A stretch of DNA of 64,000 nt from Megalonaias nervosa. Lineage: Eukaryota; Mollusca; Bivalvia; Unionida; Unionidae. Location: the NCBI GenBank assembly GCA_016617855.1, contig JAECUM010004377.1, forward strand, positions 1 to 64,000. Reading direction: 5' to 3'. The notes under the pieces are model-generated. The model was not told where the DNA came from. It did not search any database and saw only the letters and a list, made by a program, of their open reading frames with translations. The translations under genes and the position numbers were made by a program. Shown in pieces: positions 25,100 to 37,446 of the stretch; the stretch's first letter is position 1; each line of letters opens with the position of its first letter.

Positions 25100-26880
25100 C
25101 AAATCATAAATTCTGATGAGGCATGCAGTTCATTCCCTCCATATGCTGAGGCTTGGACTATCAGAAAAACGTGTCTGGTATAATAGCAGGGCTGAAAATG
25201 GGTTCAAACGGTGGTGAACTGAGCCATGTCCATACCCAGGATAAAGGTTCCATATGTGAAACAAAGTGAACAAGTTGGACCTCAGTGGTTCAGTATTGGA
25301 CAAGTCAACTATATCCATGTTCTGACCAGTATTTTTCTCTCCATTGTCCGAAAATCTCAGAAATCATGGACCAACAACCTTATATAGTGATTTTTCTGAA
25401 TGAGCCCAAAAAGTTAGCAAACTGAGTAATAGTTTGCTGAAGTGGAGTGATGTGATGTCATGGTCCCTATAGCTGTTTACAGCGTCTAACCCCTATTCTT
25501 CATATACCTTCAACACGGTGGGCCTTCCAGCTGTGGCTATTTTCTCTACAACTGAACAGCTGAATTCTTACCATGCACCTCTGACAAGAGAAAGGTGAGA
25601 AGGTAACACATGGAAAACCAGTTACCCTCAGTACTTGATTATATGGGGGTTGTCATTATCTTCCTGGGAATGCCTAACATGTGGCCAATCAGTAAATTAA
25701 ACCAGGATTTGTTCCATCAGAGAGGTGTGATCAGAAACATTATGGGAATGGAGAGCTGAAGATGGCCACTTTGTCTCAAAGAAGTCAATCATTGGACAAC
25801 AGAATGCAAACCTTAAAAAAAAAAGACAGATGGGTGTCAAGACCATTCTGAGTGTAGCAGTCAGCCACTCCTTGAGAATGAAGTGGCCATGACAGTGAGT
25901 ACACGCTGGATATGACAGACCTGCACTGAGATACAGCATTACGTACCATTGGAGGAACTCCCATATCACAACACACAATTCTGGTTATCTGATACCCCCC
26001 CCCCCCTTGTTTGAGGAGATAATTCATCGCAGAGTTGCATAAGACTACCAAGCTCCCCATTCCATGAGGCAGGTCTTTCCAAACATGAAAGAATTAAGAA
26101 TGGCCTTCATCTCCAAGTGGTTGAAATGAAGGATGCTTCTCTCTGGTGTCCACTTTCTGCTTCATGAAACAAGGCAGTAGGTAGGTCCCCAACCCAACAA
26201 ACTGACATCTGTGCAGATCATAGTCTCTGGCTGAGTAGCTTCATGGGGATTCCTACTGTTAATCAGTCCCTATTCTTCCATTGGCAAAAGATGCAGCAGA
26301 CTTCAGTTGTGATTCCTATCCGATGAGTTAAACAACAGAAGCAATGGCTACACTAGGCTAAGAGTACAGTTTGCAAGGGTATATGAAAAGGCAGCCAAGA
26401 CAGTGCAAGTACAGAGTTACATCTAGAAGGCCGCAAGGTTGAAGCATCTCCCCTGCCAAGATAGATGTTTTCACAGAGATCAACTCTGAAAGTTCAATGA
26501 TCCAAGCAACTTGTTCTGGGGGCAGAAGGAATTGCCAGACAAAGTTGAGGAGTCAGTAATTACATACAAAATCGACAAAATCCAGAATCATCAAAGGATG
26601 ACATGGAGGTGGTTCATGTCCTGAATCTGAACTGAATTTATCATTTTCTTTTGTACAACACTGTCCAGGTATGGTACCATCACTGTGGAGAAGGAAGACC
26701 TGGGGTGATGACACAGTCCAAGGGTTTGGTTAAAACCACGGGTTGAGACTTGATCTGAAAGGATGAGCATGAAACAGATAGTCCTGTGATAACTGAAGTA
26801 GAGATAATTTTGAGATACCGCATGTATTGAGTTGTGAATGTACCCATCTGCCAAGGTTAGGTTGATCGCTGCCATGTTTA
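25100..26880 (-). pseudogene. DIRS-like retrotransposon fossil: RT, RNase H, start of tyrosine recombinase
   Basis: Minus-strand reading shows scattered motifs in the order expected for DIRS elements, broken by stops and frameshifts. The reverse transcriptase palm is at 26790-26875 (ADGYIHNSIHAVSQNYLYF). A PYLD motif is at about 26663-26677, where the usual second Asp reads Ser. RNase H motifs are TDVSLLGWG (26185-26215), HFNHLEMKAI (about 26105-26135) and LLKQGGGG (about 25990-26015, over a C-run). PMIDFFETKWP follows at 25762-25800. Two N-terminal tyrosine-recombinase traces lie further on, QFANFLGS (25395-25440) and SSPPFEPIFSPA (25180-25225). The recombinase catalytic half is absent; a SINE lies just beyond at 24810-25056. 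The match is from motif order; I could not run a profile search. Confidence 0.75.
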
Positions 26881-27790
26881 ATTTTATTATGAAAAGAATG
26901 TTATTGCTATTGCATGTTTTCCCTTATCCTTTTGCTGAATCATCCCTCATTTGATAATGTGACATGCTGAAAGGTGGAAGGGGTGAGCACAGAGAACTAA
27001 AGAGATAAATTCTGCCCAGCATAACGGATTTGATGTTTTACCATTAACTTTCATTCTACAGAATCTGGATAGACCTCTTACAGAATTTAACATCATTTAC
27101 ATTTTTTATGGTTGCACTTCATGTTTAGATATATTTGGATGGGATTATCTTTCTAATGTTTTGTATATTTAGAACTCAATTTGTAATTGGCACCATATAG
27201 GCACTTTTTATCATGCTGAGGTGCCATTAAACAATGATATATACAAACAGCTTCTTGACTGCCCACAATGCAACTTCCCCAACAGATGGGAGCATGATGC
27301 AGTTTAAGTGCAGAAGAGAGTAAAATGGCATCTGCATATGGTCATTGTATGATTTGCAGCTCTGTTGATAACCCAGGTTATGTGGAATGATGATTCCCAT
27401 GCAGGGTCACTTCCAGCTTCTTCTGGCATGTGGGAGCCTTGGTTGTGCTCTAATATGCTTGCCTTTACGGATCACTGATACATCTCACATTTGTTCCAGT
27501 TTTGAGCATGACCACCACTGGTATGTGAGGAGAAAGCTTGACAGTAGCTTCCCATGAGTCAGTGTTTCTTTATTCTGGCTGCTGAGAAATGGTGTTATAA
27601 TCCCATCAAACAGACACTTTCCAGCGGGCAGAAGAATCACCAAGGACATCATATAGAGTATTGACAAAGTTGCGCAGATATTCCTCATCAGTTCTGACAT
27701 GGCACTGAAAACCTCCTACCTGTCTTTTAGAATGTATTCACAGCTATAATATGAATGCTGTGAATGCTGAAATGACATGTATCCAAATGG
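26881..27790. other. region upstream of the DIRS RT fossil, unassigned
   Basis: By position this should hold the 5' part of the DIRS element (gag-like region and RT fingers) on the minus strand, but I could not recognise motifs. A 71-codon minus-strand frame at 27485-27700 is unassigned. Confidence 0.35.
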
Positions 27791-27794
27791 GACT

Positions 27795-27985
27795 GGTACC
27801 AGCGAGTTCAAAATGATACCTGCAGCTACCTCACAAAAAAAATGCCTTGGCATTACTTGGGTCTTTGTTCAGGCAGCTACCTCAGGTAAAAGAATCCCTT
27901 GGCATTTTTTACTGGGGTCTTTGGTCAGGCAGCTACCTCTGACAATAAAATGCCTTGGCATTACTTGGGTCAATCATAGCCAACT
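27795..27985. repeat. ~65-bp repeat, 3 copies
   Basis: 'AATGCCTTGGCATTACTTGG', 'GTCTTTGKTCAGGCAGCTAC' and 'CCTC' recur three times. Confidence 0.8.
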
Positions 27986-28154
27986 GAAGTATAGAAGACT
28001 TTGACTGAATATTGGTTTCACACTCCAGTTTCAATGATTGATAGTTATATAACCTGGTGACAACTGGGTCAGTTTGCTGGATTTGATTGTCACCAGCTTT
28101 GATGGCAAAAGACTGATGGTATGGGTCTGGAATATGGTAGAGGCCTTAGGCTTG

Positions 28155-28232
28155 CTGAGGTGCTTATGCCCTGTGTACCTGCTGTGCTTATGCCCTGTGT
28201 GCCTGCTGTACTTACACCCTATGTGCCTGCTG
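28155..28232. repeat. 24-bp minisatellite, 3 copies
   Basis: Three units of TGCTTATGCCCTGTGTRCCT plus GCTG, the third diverged. Confidence 0.85.
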
Positions 28233-28351
28233 TGAAGAGAGACCACCTCCCATGTTCTAAAAATCTACTGTTGATTGAAGTGAGTTTTTAAACTAAGTCC
28301 CCTTATGCTAATATCTCAAGTTGTTTCTGGAATCAATCATCATAAAAGTTG

Positions 28352-28577
28352 CTGTTGCAGGGTTTAACACCATTTTTCAGAACAAGATAGGCTATACATG
28401 GCAGCCAGTACATGAAGAACCCAGGAAAACCCCGGAAAGAACCACCAACCCACGAGATGCTACTGGCAAGCTTTCTCACCTACCCACATTGGCTGAGCCC
28501 GAGACTCGAACCCACACTGACTGAGGTGAGATGACAGTGGTCCATAACGATGAGCGCTTTAGACCACTTGGCCACTC
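28352..28577 (-). mobile_element. SINE family A copy
   Basis: It carries the 'GTTTAACACCATTTTTCAGA' tail side, central domain, GACTCGAACCCA (complement of a good B box) and GACCACTTGGCCACTC (complement of the A box). Confidence 0.8.
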
Positions 28578-28579
28578 AT

Positions 28580-29735
28580 CATAAAAGTGGTTCCAGCTAT
28601 GAATGTTGGATCCTGCAACGAATTGAAAATTGCACTTGGCATGGTTCAAGGAATCCTAACCCGGTTTGTGAGTGCCAATGCTGAATCCCCATACTGGACT
28701 CAGACTTGAAATGTCCATGTTGTTGATTTGGACCTTGATCATTGGTCATTGTCATTCCTCTTCCAACCACATGATGCAGACACTGTAACAGTTTGAAGAA
28801 CACACTAAAAGACACCTGTACAGAAAATCTTTCACCTTTATGGGTGGGCTGGATACGTGAGTAGTGTTTTATTTCCAGGTATTCTTGCGATTGGGTAATG
28901 TGTTCACTGATGATGTATTTTGATGGACAAACATTTAACTTTTTTTTGTTTTATTGACATTTTGACACATAGTCATAAAAACCCCAAAAACTTCATCTGA
29001 TTGCAATGGCTAGCATTTTACAGAATGGAAAAAAGTATATCAAACTTTACATTGCAATGTTAGTGGATAAAGGTCTTGAATTTCAAAATTATGAGTTACA
29101 TTCTCACAATAGCATTAAAATTTATGACAGTACGTCAGAGATTTAACCACAGAAAGTGTGTTACAATCACACCTGTGCTTAAATGTAGTGGGGTGTGGGT
29201 AGGGGTAAAACTAACTTTATTTATGTCATACTTACCAGCTATTATTACTTTGCTATATCTGTTCTGGTCTCTTGTCCAGTCTGATGCCTTCTTTATTTCT
29301 GTGTTGTGGAATATAATTCTTCTTTGACTTGGACCAAGATGTAAAGAACATTAGAGTGTGATGGGAGGATGTAAATTTGGTAATCATAACAGGTACATTA
29401 CAAAATTAAAATTAGTTTCATTGCCAAAAAACTGTTTTAATAAGAGTAATACAACACCTGCTACTGTTACTTTGCTGACTTTGCCTGCACAGTAGGAGCT
29501 CAACAGCACCAAGAAAATATGTTAAGGTGAACTTACAATTTGCCATAAGTAGGGCGGTCTAATGCTGACCTCTAAATGGATGACTAGACAATTTCTTGGG
29601 TGCAGACTTATAAATGGATGACTAGACAAGGCCCAAAAGACAGCAACAGACCCAACCACAAGGGTTTTAATTATCAGTAAATGAAAGATCTCACACACTG
29701 AGATTGATATGCTTTTTTGATAGAAGAATTCATGT
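28580..29735. other. between SINE and DIRS recombinase fossil; no gene seen
   Basis: The C-terminal end of the recombinase would be expected on the minus strand around 29400-29740 but is not recognisable. A ~50-bp direct repeat (TAAATGGATGACTAGACAA) lies at 29572-29628. Confidence 0.4.
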
Positions 29736-29739
29736 TGAG

Positions 29740-30540
29740 ATGACGGCTGCCAAAATATACAAGGTATCGAGAGGGAGAAAAAAGGTTTTGACCGTCCTTT
29801 TTTTTTCTTTTGGTTTCATCAAATTGAAATGTGAAGCTCTAACTGGGCAAAGGAGTCTGTCTGGATCATGCCCAGTACAGGTATGACCGTGACTGAGGAT
29901 TCCAGTATGATCAAGGTTACCCAACATAGCTGATTCTTGATCAAAAACCCAGTTTGGCAAAAACAGAAACCAATTCATTGTTACCACTGAACTATAAAGG
30001 ACCCTTTTCCTCCGACAAAGCATGAATTTCACTCCTGATCCTTGCTGACATTTGGAATGACTGTCTTAAGCAAAAGGTTTTCAAAGGAAGTTTCACCCAA
30101 AGGTTTAAAATGGGGTTTAGGCAACAACCAATGAAAATACAAAAGGTTTCAACTAGGCATTAAATAACGAGGGACTGGCATCTGAAGTTCAAAGTACCTG
30201 ATCAGTTCTGAAGAAAGTTCAACTTTCTGGCATTGTAAACCATAGATGTCTTTATGGATAGGCTGTATCCCATAATCTTTCTCATGCTCAGAATGTGGCA
30301 GAGTGAAAATTATTGCTTCTTAACCCGACCAGCAAAGGAGGTTACAGACTTCCATGAAAAGATGCGCAAGTGTGATTTTGATGTCTGAGGTACACTACAA
30401 CTGATATGTCCTGATTTCGCCAGTAACTCTGATGGTGACAAAATTTGAATCCTAAGAGAATCTGAATGGAAAAGTGTCCAGTTTGCAAGAAGCAAGAACT
30501 GAAAGGCAAGTATGAGAAGCCTTCCTAAGCAACAAAGTTT
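29740..30540 (-). pseudogene. DIRS-like tyrosine recombinase fossil
   Basis: A second DIRS piece lies on the same strand. Its N-terminal part (about 30310-30400) reads SKSHLRIFSWKSVTSF, like the 'Y..hWk.F' start of DIRS recombinases. PVPRYLMPS, a stop, then LLPKPHFKPL follow (about 30095-30190), then in another frame SARIRSEIHALSEEKG (30000-30052), which carries the presumed first catalytic Arg of the RSELHAL motif. DPDRLLCPVRASHF follows at 29833-29870. At least one frameshift and several stops make it dead. The C-terminal HxxR and Tyr region was not found below 29740. It lies upstream of the RT/RNase H fossil in reading direction, the reverse of normal DIRS order, so it should be a separate copy. 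Confidence 0.7.
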
Positions 30541-30549
30541 GCCAAATCC

Positions 30550-30920
30550 ACAGGAAAGGGGTGTCCCCAGTAGGGAGAGGCAGATGTGAGAGACAAACAG
30601 GTCTGTCAAGTCCCCAGAAGACAGAGGCAGAGGTGATCAGACAACTATGTCTGCTGAGTCCCTGGGAGAGAAGGGCAGAGATAAGCAGACAACCAAGTCT
30701 GCCGAGTCCCCAGGACAGGAGGTAGATGTGATAGACAAATAGGCCTGTAAAATCCCCAGGATAGAGGCAGGGATGAGAGAAAAATTGGTCCACTGAGTCC
30801 CCAGGACTGAGGCAGAGGAGAGAGACAAATAGGTCTGCTAAGGACAGAGGCAGAGGTGAACAGATAAATAGGTCTGCTGAGTCTCCTTGGACAGAGAGGC
30901 TGAGGTGAACATATAGAAAA
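30550..30920. repeat. ~46-bp minisatellite, about 8 copies
   Basis: Units read GTCTGCTGAGTCCCCAGGAC, AGAGGCAGAGGTGA, CAGACAAATAG, with length changes. The overlapping minus-strand frames of 60-113 codons are repeat artefacts. The array starts where the recombinase fossil's N-terminus ends. Confidence 0.85.
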
Positions 30921-31126
30921 GTCTTCTTGCACAGTCTTGCTCCGTGACATTATTTGTGAGATCCTATCCAAAGGAACACAGACTGATAGTGGAACTCAAC
31001 ATTTCATAATGATTTATTTTAGTTAAACTACAAAGTTGCTAATTACAACTTTCAATGCTTCTCCATTTGCAATCTTATTTCTGCCATGAAGTCAAAGTCC
31101 ACTGCTAAAGTAAGAAATATTTGAGC

Positions 31127-31285
31127 TTGTATTATTTATAGAAGGGATGTGTTCCTCATTAAAGTTTGTATTATTGATAGAAGGGATGTGTTCCTCATTA
31201 AAGTTTGTATTACTGATAGAAGGGACATGTTCCTCATTAAAGTTTGTATTACTGATAGAAGGGATGTGTTCCTCATTAAAGCATG
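31127..31285. repeat. 39-bp minisatellite, 4 copies
   Basis: Unit: TTGATAGAAGGGATGTGTTC plus CTCATTAAAGTTTGTATTA. It is well conserved and directly followed by a different array. Confidence 0.9.
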
Positions 31286-31725
31286 ATGCCCCAAAGTATA
31301 TAATTTGCCATAAAATCAAATACAAGTTGCCAAAAGGGCATAATTTACCAAAAAACAAATCCCAGTAGCCCAAAAAGCATAATTTGCCATAAAATCAAAT
31401 GCATGTGGCCAAAAAGGGCATAATTTACCAAAATATCAAATGAAGGTTGCCAAAAGGGTGTAATTTACCACAAAACCAAATGTAAGTTGCCTAAAAAGTG
31501 TAATTTACCATAAAATCAAATGCAAGCACCCAAAAAGGGCATAATTTACCAAAAAATCAAATGAAGGTTGCCAAAATGGTGTAATTTACCACAAAAACAA
31601 ATTTAAGTTGTCTAAAAAGTGTAATTCACCCTAAAATCAAATGCAAGTGGCCAAAATGGACATAATTTACCATAAAATCAAATGCAGGTTGCCAAAAGGT
31701 GTAATTTACTACCATGAGATCAAAT
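31286..31725. repeat. ~41-bp minisatellite, about 11 copies
   Basis: Units: GCATAATTTACCATAAAATC, AAATGCAAGTTGCCAAAAAG G, with GTGTAATTTACC variants alternating in the right half. Confidence 0.9.
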
Positions 31726-32041
31726 CCAACTTTTAAAAGAAACAGTTAAAGGCAAAATGTATACTTTTGATGAAAACATTTTTTGCTACTTGGCCAAGTG
31801 AAAATTCCAAAGAGCAACTTTTTTCTGGTACTTATATTTCTTTTGAACTTTCTAGGGTGAAATTGGTAAATACAGTAATTCCAGTGCCAACCTAGGATAG
31901 TGTACAATGCTTCTTAAACTGCTAAGGTGAATCTGGCTGCTAAGGGATGTAGTTGGTCAAGAGAGGTGGTTGGTAAATAGAGGTGGTCAGTAACAAGAGG
32001 TGGAAAATATATGGAGAATAATAAGATTGGAAATTGGATGG

Positions 32042-32345
32042 ATATCATTGTTATGTGTATGTGTGCATGTGTGTGTGTATGTGTGCATGTCAGTGTTCAT
32101 GTGCATGTATGTATGTGTGTGTGTCTATGTGTGTGGATGTGTGTGTGTGTGTGTGATTTGGATTTTTAACAGAGCTTTAATAATTTTTCAGTCATATCGC
32201 AACAATGTCTGCATTGTGGCAGTTACTAGTGATGTCTATCACTGGGGCATCATGCTGCAGACATGTAGAATCATGTCCCACCCAGTCACATTTGAACCCA
32301 TGATCTCCCGCATCCAAGGTGGACACTGGCCACTTAGGCCACTGC
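32042..32345 (-). mobile_element. SINE family B copy with long TG-rich tail
   Basis: An imperfect TG run (32055-32157) is followed by GATTTGGATTTTTAACAG and the family B body; the head ends at CCACTTAGGCCACTG, the complement of the A box. The open frame 32000-32383 crosses it and is not a gene. Confidence 0.7.
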
Positions 32346-32594
32346 AGCAACCACTAACTGTTACAGGAAATGTGACTAATTAACAGAGGATGGATTATAC
32401 ATCTGAGATTTAATTAATATCAGAGTGTTAATAAATATGATACATCTGTGTAAATGTGTTAATTGCATCTCCTGAGGATTGCAATATGTATTATACAGCA
32501 AGTACAAAATCAAATTTGATTAAATAGAAGATCTATCAATCTCAGCATTCAAAACAGTCATCTTTACAGATAACTACATTTTGTGCAGAAACAC

Positions 32595-33320
32595 TCTTTC
32601 TTTCAGTCACAGTGACCTACCTTGATATTTGACCTTTTGACCCTGAAATTGAAAGGCTAATTACTATAAGTGTTAGACATCCACAAAGTTTGGTCCAGGT
32701 CTATGATGCAGAAATAATCTTATTATGCATAAACCATCTTCCTTTTTTCAGTCACAGTGACCTTGACATTTGACCCTTTGACCCCGAAATTGAAAGGCTA
32801 ATTACCATTAAGTATTAAACATCCACAAAGTTTGGTCCAGGTCTGTGATGCAGAAATAATAATCTTATTATGCATAAACCATCTTCCTTCTTTCAATCAC
32901 AGTGACATTGGCCTTCGATCTTTTTACCCCAAAAATCAAAAGGCTTCTTCCTTCCCTCAAGAGCAAGCCATCCACCAATGTTTGGTCCAAGTATTGGATG
33001 TAGAACTAATGATGATGTGTGGAAACCAGATTACTTCTTCCAGATGCAAACACCTTGACCTTTAATGTTTTGACCCAAAATTGATGGGGTTCTTTCTTTC
33101 CCAAGTCATGGAATAAGGTTGCTAATGTAGATAGTGGAGAACTCAAGGTTTATGTGCATAAGTCTTTTTTTTTTGTGGTAACTTTGACCTTTTGACCTCC
33201 CAAATCAACAGGGTTCTTCCTTACCCCAAATGCATGCCATTCACAAAGTCTGTTAGCTGTATAGTGAAAAAACAGTTGCTTTTCTTTATCCAATGAATGA
33301 CCTTGACTTTTTCACCCCAA
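32595..33320. repeat. diffuse ~140-bp 'TGACCTTTTGACC' repeat, about 5 units
   Basis: Each unit has 'CAGTGACCTTGACATTTGAC', 'CCTTTTGACCCC', 'AATTGAAAGGCTAATTACCA' and 'CACAAAGTTTGGTCCAGG'. Repeats of this sort are widespread in mollusc and related genomes. Confidence 0.75.
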
Positions 33321-34270
33321 TAGCAATAGTGTTTTTCCTTACAATAAATGTATGCCATCAACAGTCTGATAAATACAGACGGCAAACATCTACGTTTTTG
33401 TGCAGAATCCATTTTTCTTCTTTTTGTCACTGTGACACCAACCTTTGAGGTTGGTGTACAGGGAAGTTTAGTAACAGGACATTGCAGAAAACTCAAGTCC
33501 TTGTACAGAAACAAACTTGGTAACAGATGGATGGACATACAATCCAATGGATGGATTGACATCATAACATAGTATACTAGTTATGGCCGCTGTATAGAAA
33601 CAACAAACTGTGGATAAAAGCATTAGGAATTTTAATGATGTTATTAACAAGTACGAAACAATCATATTTATCACATACAAAGAACACCATGACCAATATT
33701 ATGGCTAATAAAATGTTCAAACATTTCCTTACTTTCTTGAGAGAGTTTTATATGTACGGTATAAGCCACTTGTAACAATCCAGTTGAGTGCCAGATTAAT
33801 GATGGGAGTCCAAAACAAGTGGCAAATAAATGGGGATACGACGACAATGACAGGAAGGAAAATCAAACTGGGGATAGGGTAGTGTTCAATGAATAGGGCA
33901 ATTAACATATCCAGTTGCTAGCTGGTGAAAACCAATCATAAACTTGCAACGAGTATTCTTGTACTGGATCACACAATTCATTATACAACTTGGCACTTAA
34001 GCACTGAATTCCCATTTCCTCAGTATCATATATCTAATAATGTGACTTTTGAAAAAAGACCAATGACAGATGCTTTCATTCCAATTCAATGCTCTTTTTA
34101 CATCCATCCTGTTGACCTTTAAATTATCGATCATTTTCTTGTTGGACAATACACACACTGAAAAGATGCAGATTGACTGATGACATCACAAGACACAATC
34201 ACAATGCCCTACCTATTTGATGCCAGCCCTTTTGGTTTCATAAAATTAAAGACACATGTAAAGAGATTTC
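33320..34270. other. no gene seen
   Basis: Unique-looking sequence with no supported exon or element. The 114-codon minus frame at 33221-33565 overlaps the diffuse repeat. Confidence 0.45.
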
Positions 34271-34275
34271 CAATA

Positions 34276-34505
34276 CAGTAGAACTTTGATTATCCAGCGC
34301 CCAATTAACCGTCAATCTCTGTTAACCGTCAGGGCATTGTACATCAAAATATTAAAAATAGGTACATGCACATATGTAGAGATTATGATTTTAGATGACC
34401 CGGTCTATGTTTAATTCTTTTAATGTACATATTCTATTATCCGTCGTTTCACATATCCGTCATGGTCTTGGTCCCGCACCCTGACAGATAATCAAAGTTC
34501 TACTG
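34276..34505. mobile_element. Tc1/mariner (pogo/Tigger-type) MITE, 230 bp
   Basis: Perfect 19-bp terminal inverted repeats CAGTAGAACTTTGATTATC at both ends are flanked by TA dinucleotides (34274-34275 and 34506-34507), the usual target duplication of this superfamily. The interior carries further 'ATTATCCGTC/TTAACCGTC' motifs. It is too short to code for a transposase. Confidence 0.8.
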
Positions 34506-34714
34506 TATATTGAATGATATGAAATACTGAAGTAATGTTTTACCAAATACAAACTTGCACCATGTCCACAAACATAACAAAGGCATCTCGCGTACAATTA
34601 CACAAAATGTCGTTCAGCAAAAAAGTACGGGTTTAATGGAGAATAAATGAGTAAGCAATGCAATTCCCTACTACACAATATTTCCAAAGAACTATTCCAG
34701 TTAGGTTTATACTG

Positions 34715-34910
34715 AAAGGGTGGAATGCCACTTTTTCTCCAACCTATCACCAAACTTAGAAAAACTAACAGTGAAATGCCGCTTTTTCTCAAACCCTATC
34801 ACAAAAGAAACACAAAGGATGAATACATTATTTTTTTTTCCTTGCAGGGTCCTTAATTTAACCCTATTACAAACAGAAGCACAATTCACTGGCATTCTAC
34901 CTACCCCCAC
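34715..34910. repeat. ~65-bp repeat, 3 decayed copies
   Basis: 'GTGAAATGCCGCTTTTTCTC' and 'AACCCTATCACAAA' recur three times. Confidence 0.6.
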
Positions 34911-35464
34911 TGGTAAATTTAAATGGAATAGCCCTTTACATAACATGAATAAACCTACAAACCATGTTCAACATTCAAATCCTGTCAAAATATAAATCTT
35001 TCTTAACTAAAAATGTGTTCATAGATATGGCTGCCCCACCACAATGCCTGAAATAAGCTAAACACACATCTGAAAAAGGTGTGACAGGCATACATACTGG
35101 TGTGACAGGCATACATACATATGGACATACAAGGGTAACACTATATGTTTCTAAAAATTGTCAAGGTGCTGTTATTTAAATAATACTATCTGCAATATAC
35201 AAGATACTCACTTTTTTTTTCTCATTCATGCTGGGTAAGAAAGTACTCACTTAAAAACACTAATCATATACAAATATACACTATATTTATCCTCATATAC
35301 AGTGCTTTTTCTATATAAAAGTTACTCCCCATGCTTATACAGGTTATACTGGCAAGATAACAAAAATATTGTAGGAAATGATTAAACTCAAATCTAATTA
35401 CTTGTCCAAGATGAAGAACTAAAACTAGGTAGAAACAGTAGGGCAAAATTTGACCAAAGAAATG

Positions 35465-37393
35465 AAACTCATGACCATATCTATGTTATATTAGTGACAG
35501 TCGTATATTGTGGGATTTCTACCACTCTGATAAAATAATGACTGTACTGATGTTATAGTGATATACTAAGGGATTTTAAGATGAGGGACAAAATTTGACC
35601 AATTTGAAAGTCATGATCATACCAAGGTTATATAAGGGATGGTCATATACTGAGAGATTTTAAAATGTGAGACAAAATATGACCAATTTAATGGAATTCA
35701 TGACCATACCCATGTTATATAAGGGGTAGTCATATACTGAGAGATTTTAAAATGAGGGACAAAATATGACCAATTGAGTATAAGTCATGACCACTCACAT
35801 GTTACATGAGTGACAATGGTATGCTGTGGATTCAGGGGTCATGCTACCAGGCAAAGTGGGCGAAAAAGTCGCCCGAAAAATATAAACTTCGCCTTCTTCT
35901 GTTGGGAAAGTGAAAATGACTTCGCCCTCTGATTTTTCAGATGTAAAATGGCTGTAGCTTAAGACTTTTGAGATGCCCCCTTGCTGTAGCCAAGAAGTTC
36001 TGGCACTGTTGTAACCCAAGGCGAAATGTATTTACGTGGTGTTGATACCAATCAGCTTACGGTGACAAAGAAACTCTTGCACATTCACATGTATGTTTTA
36101 ATAGCTAACTGACCATTAACCCTTTCCGGAGAAAGATAACACTGCTCGATTTCAGGAAGTTGGGCCTACTGTACTATGATGAAAATATACCAAATTCTGT
36201 TTTGAAATTTAAACAATATGCAAATAGTAATTTGCTTTTAAAAAATATGATCGGTGAAGAGCATTTTCTAATTTATTTATTTTTTTAAAAAGGGAGGTTT
36301 TAACGGCCATATTTGCGTATTTTCTTTATAAAAGTAGCTTGAAACCTTAAATGAACTTGTAATGGCGGACATCGCAGCGTATATGATATACCACTTCATT
36401 AAACTGTCTGTATTTGTAAATAATTGGGCAAATAGATTCAGGAAAATATATAATATAATGAAAACAAAATTTAAATATTATGTGATAGGAGATTTAGCCT
36501 AAATATTTAATAATGTGGGTCAGAAACATATGACAATCTCTCTTGTGGAATTCGAAAAAATGCTGCAAGGTCAAGGTTGTTTTCTGACATGCCGTAATTC
36601 ATTTTCATGAAAATACAAAAAATATATATAGTACTGAAGCAAATACTATTTAACCAATGCATATTGTTATTACCAGCATGTAGACAAATAATACAACCAT
36701 AAATATGCAATCATATTAATGAATTTTTGTAACGAAGCTAGAAAGTGAGTAGTTATATTAAGAAAAGCCTTCTTCCTAAAAATAGATGCACTCGCATGGT
36801 GCAATACATGTTCTTGGATGTTTCGGTTGGGGGAAAAAAGGGTCCAGTTTAGTTATATATATCGACTTTAGTGCTTCAGTGCGTTGTGTATGAATAGTTA
36901 CAGCAATGTTTTATCGGAAACAATGAATTCATGACGAAGAGTATGGTTTGAAGTCACTTGTGCATTTATTCCTATGTACATGTATTAGGGGTTGTTTCAA
37001 AGTATGCTAGAAATCATTTTGACTGCAATTTTACGAAAAAATTTGTAGGAAATAACATAAAATAATTATGTGGTAGTTTATTAAGCATTATTACCAGCCT
37101 GCAATTACAAGACTCAAATCTTGTTACTGCTATCAGTTAAAATTAATTACAATGTATAGCTTCTGCTGTGCTTTTTAAGTCATCTGGCCAAAACACACTG
37201 CATTTATCTCAATCCAAACACACACATACTACAAGTATGAATAGAATGGGTATGAATATAATAATTTTTATATATGTACAAAATGCATTGATGATAAACA
37301 TATAACATATTTTTCAGCTTGAAAATAAGGTATTTCTTAAAACTATTAAAAGCATACTGAGAAACAGAGCACATAATTAAAATAAGATAATGC

Positions 37394-37446
<53 letters not shown>

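Noticed and set aside
32000..32383. 127-codon frame
   Set aside because: It is a translation of the TG microsatellite and a SINE family B copy.
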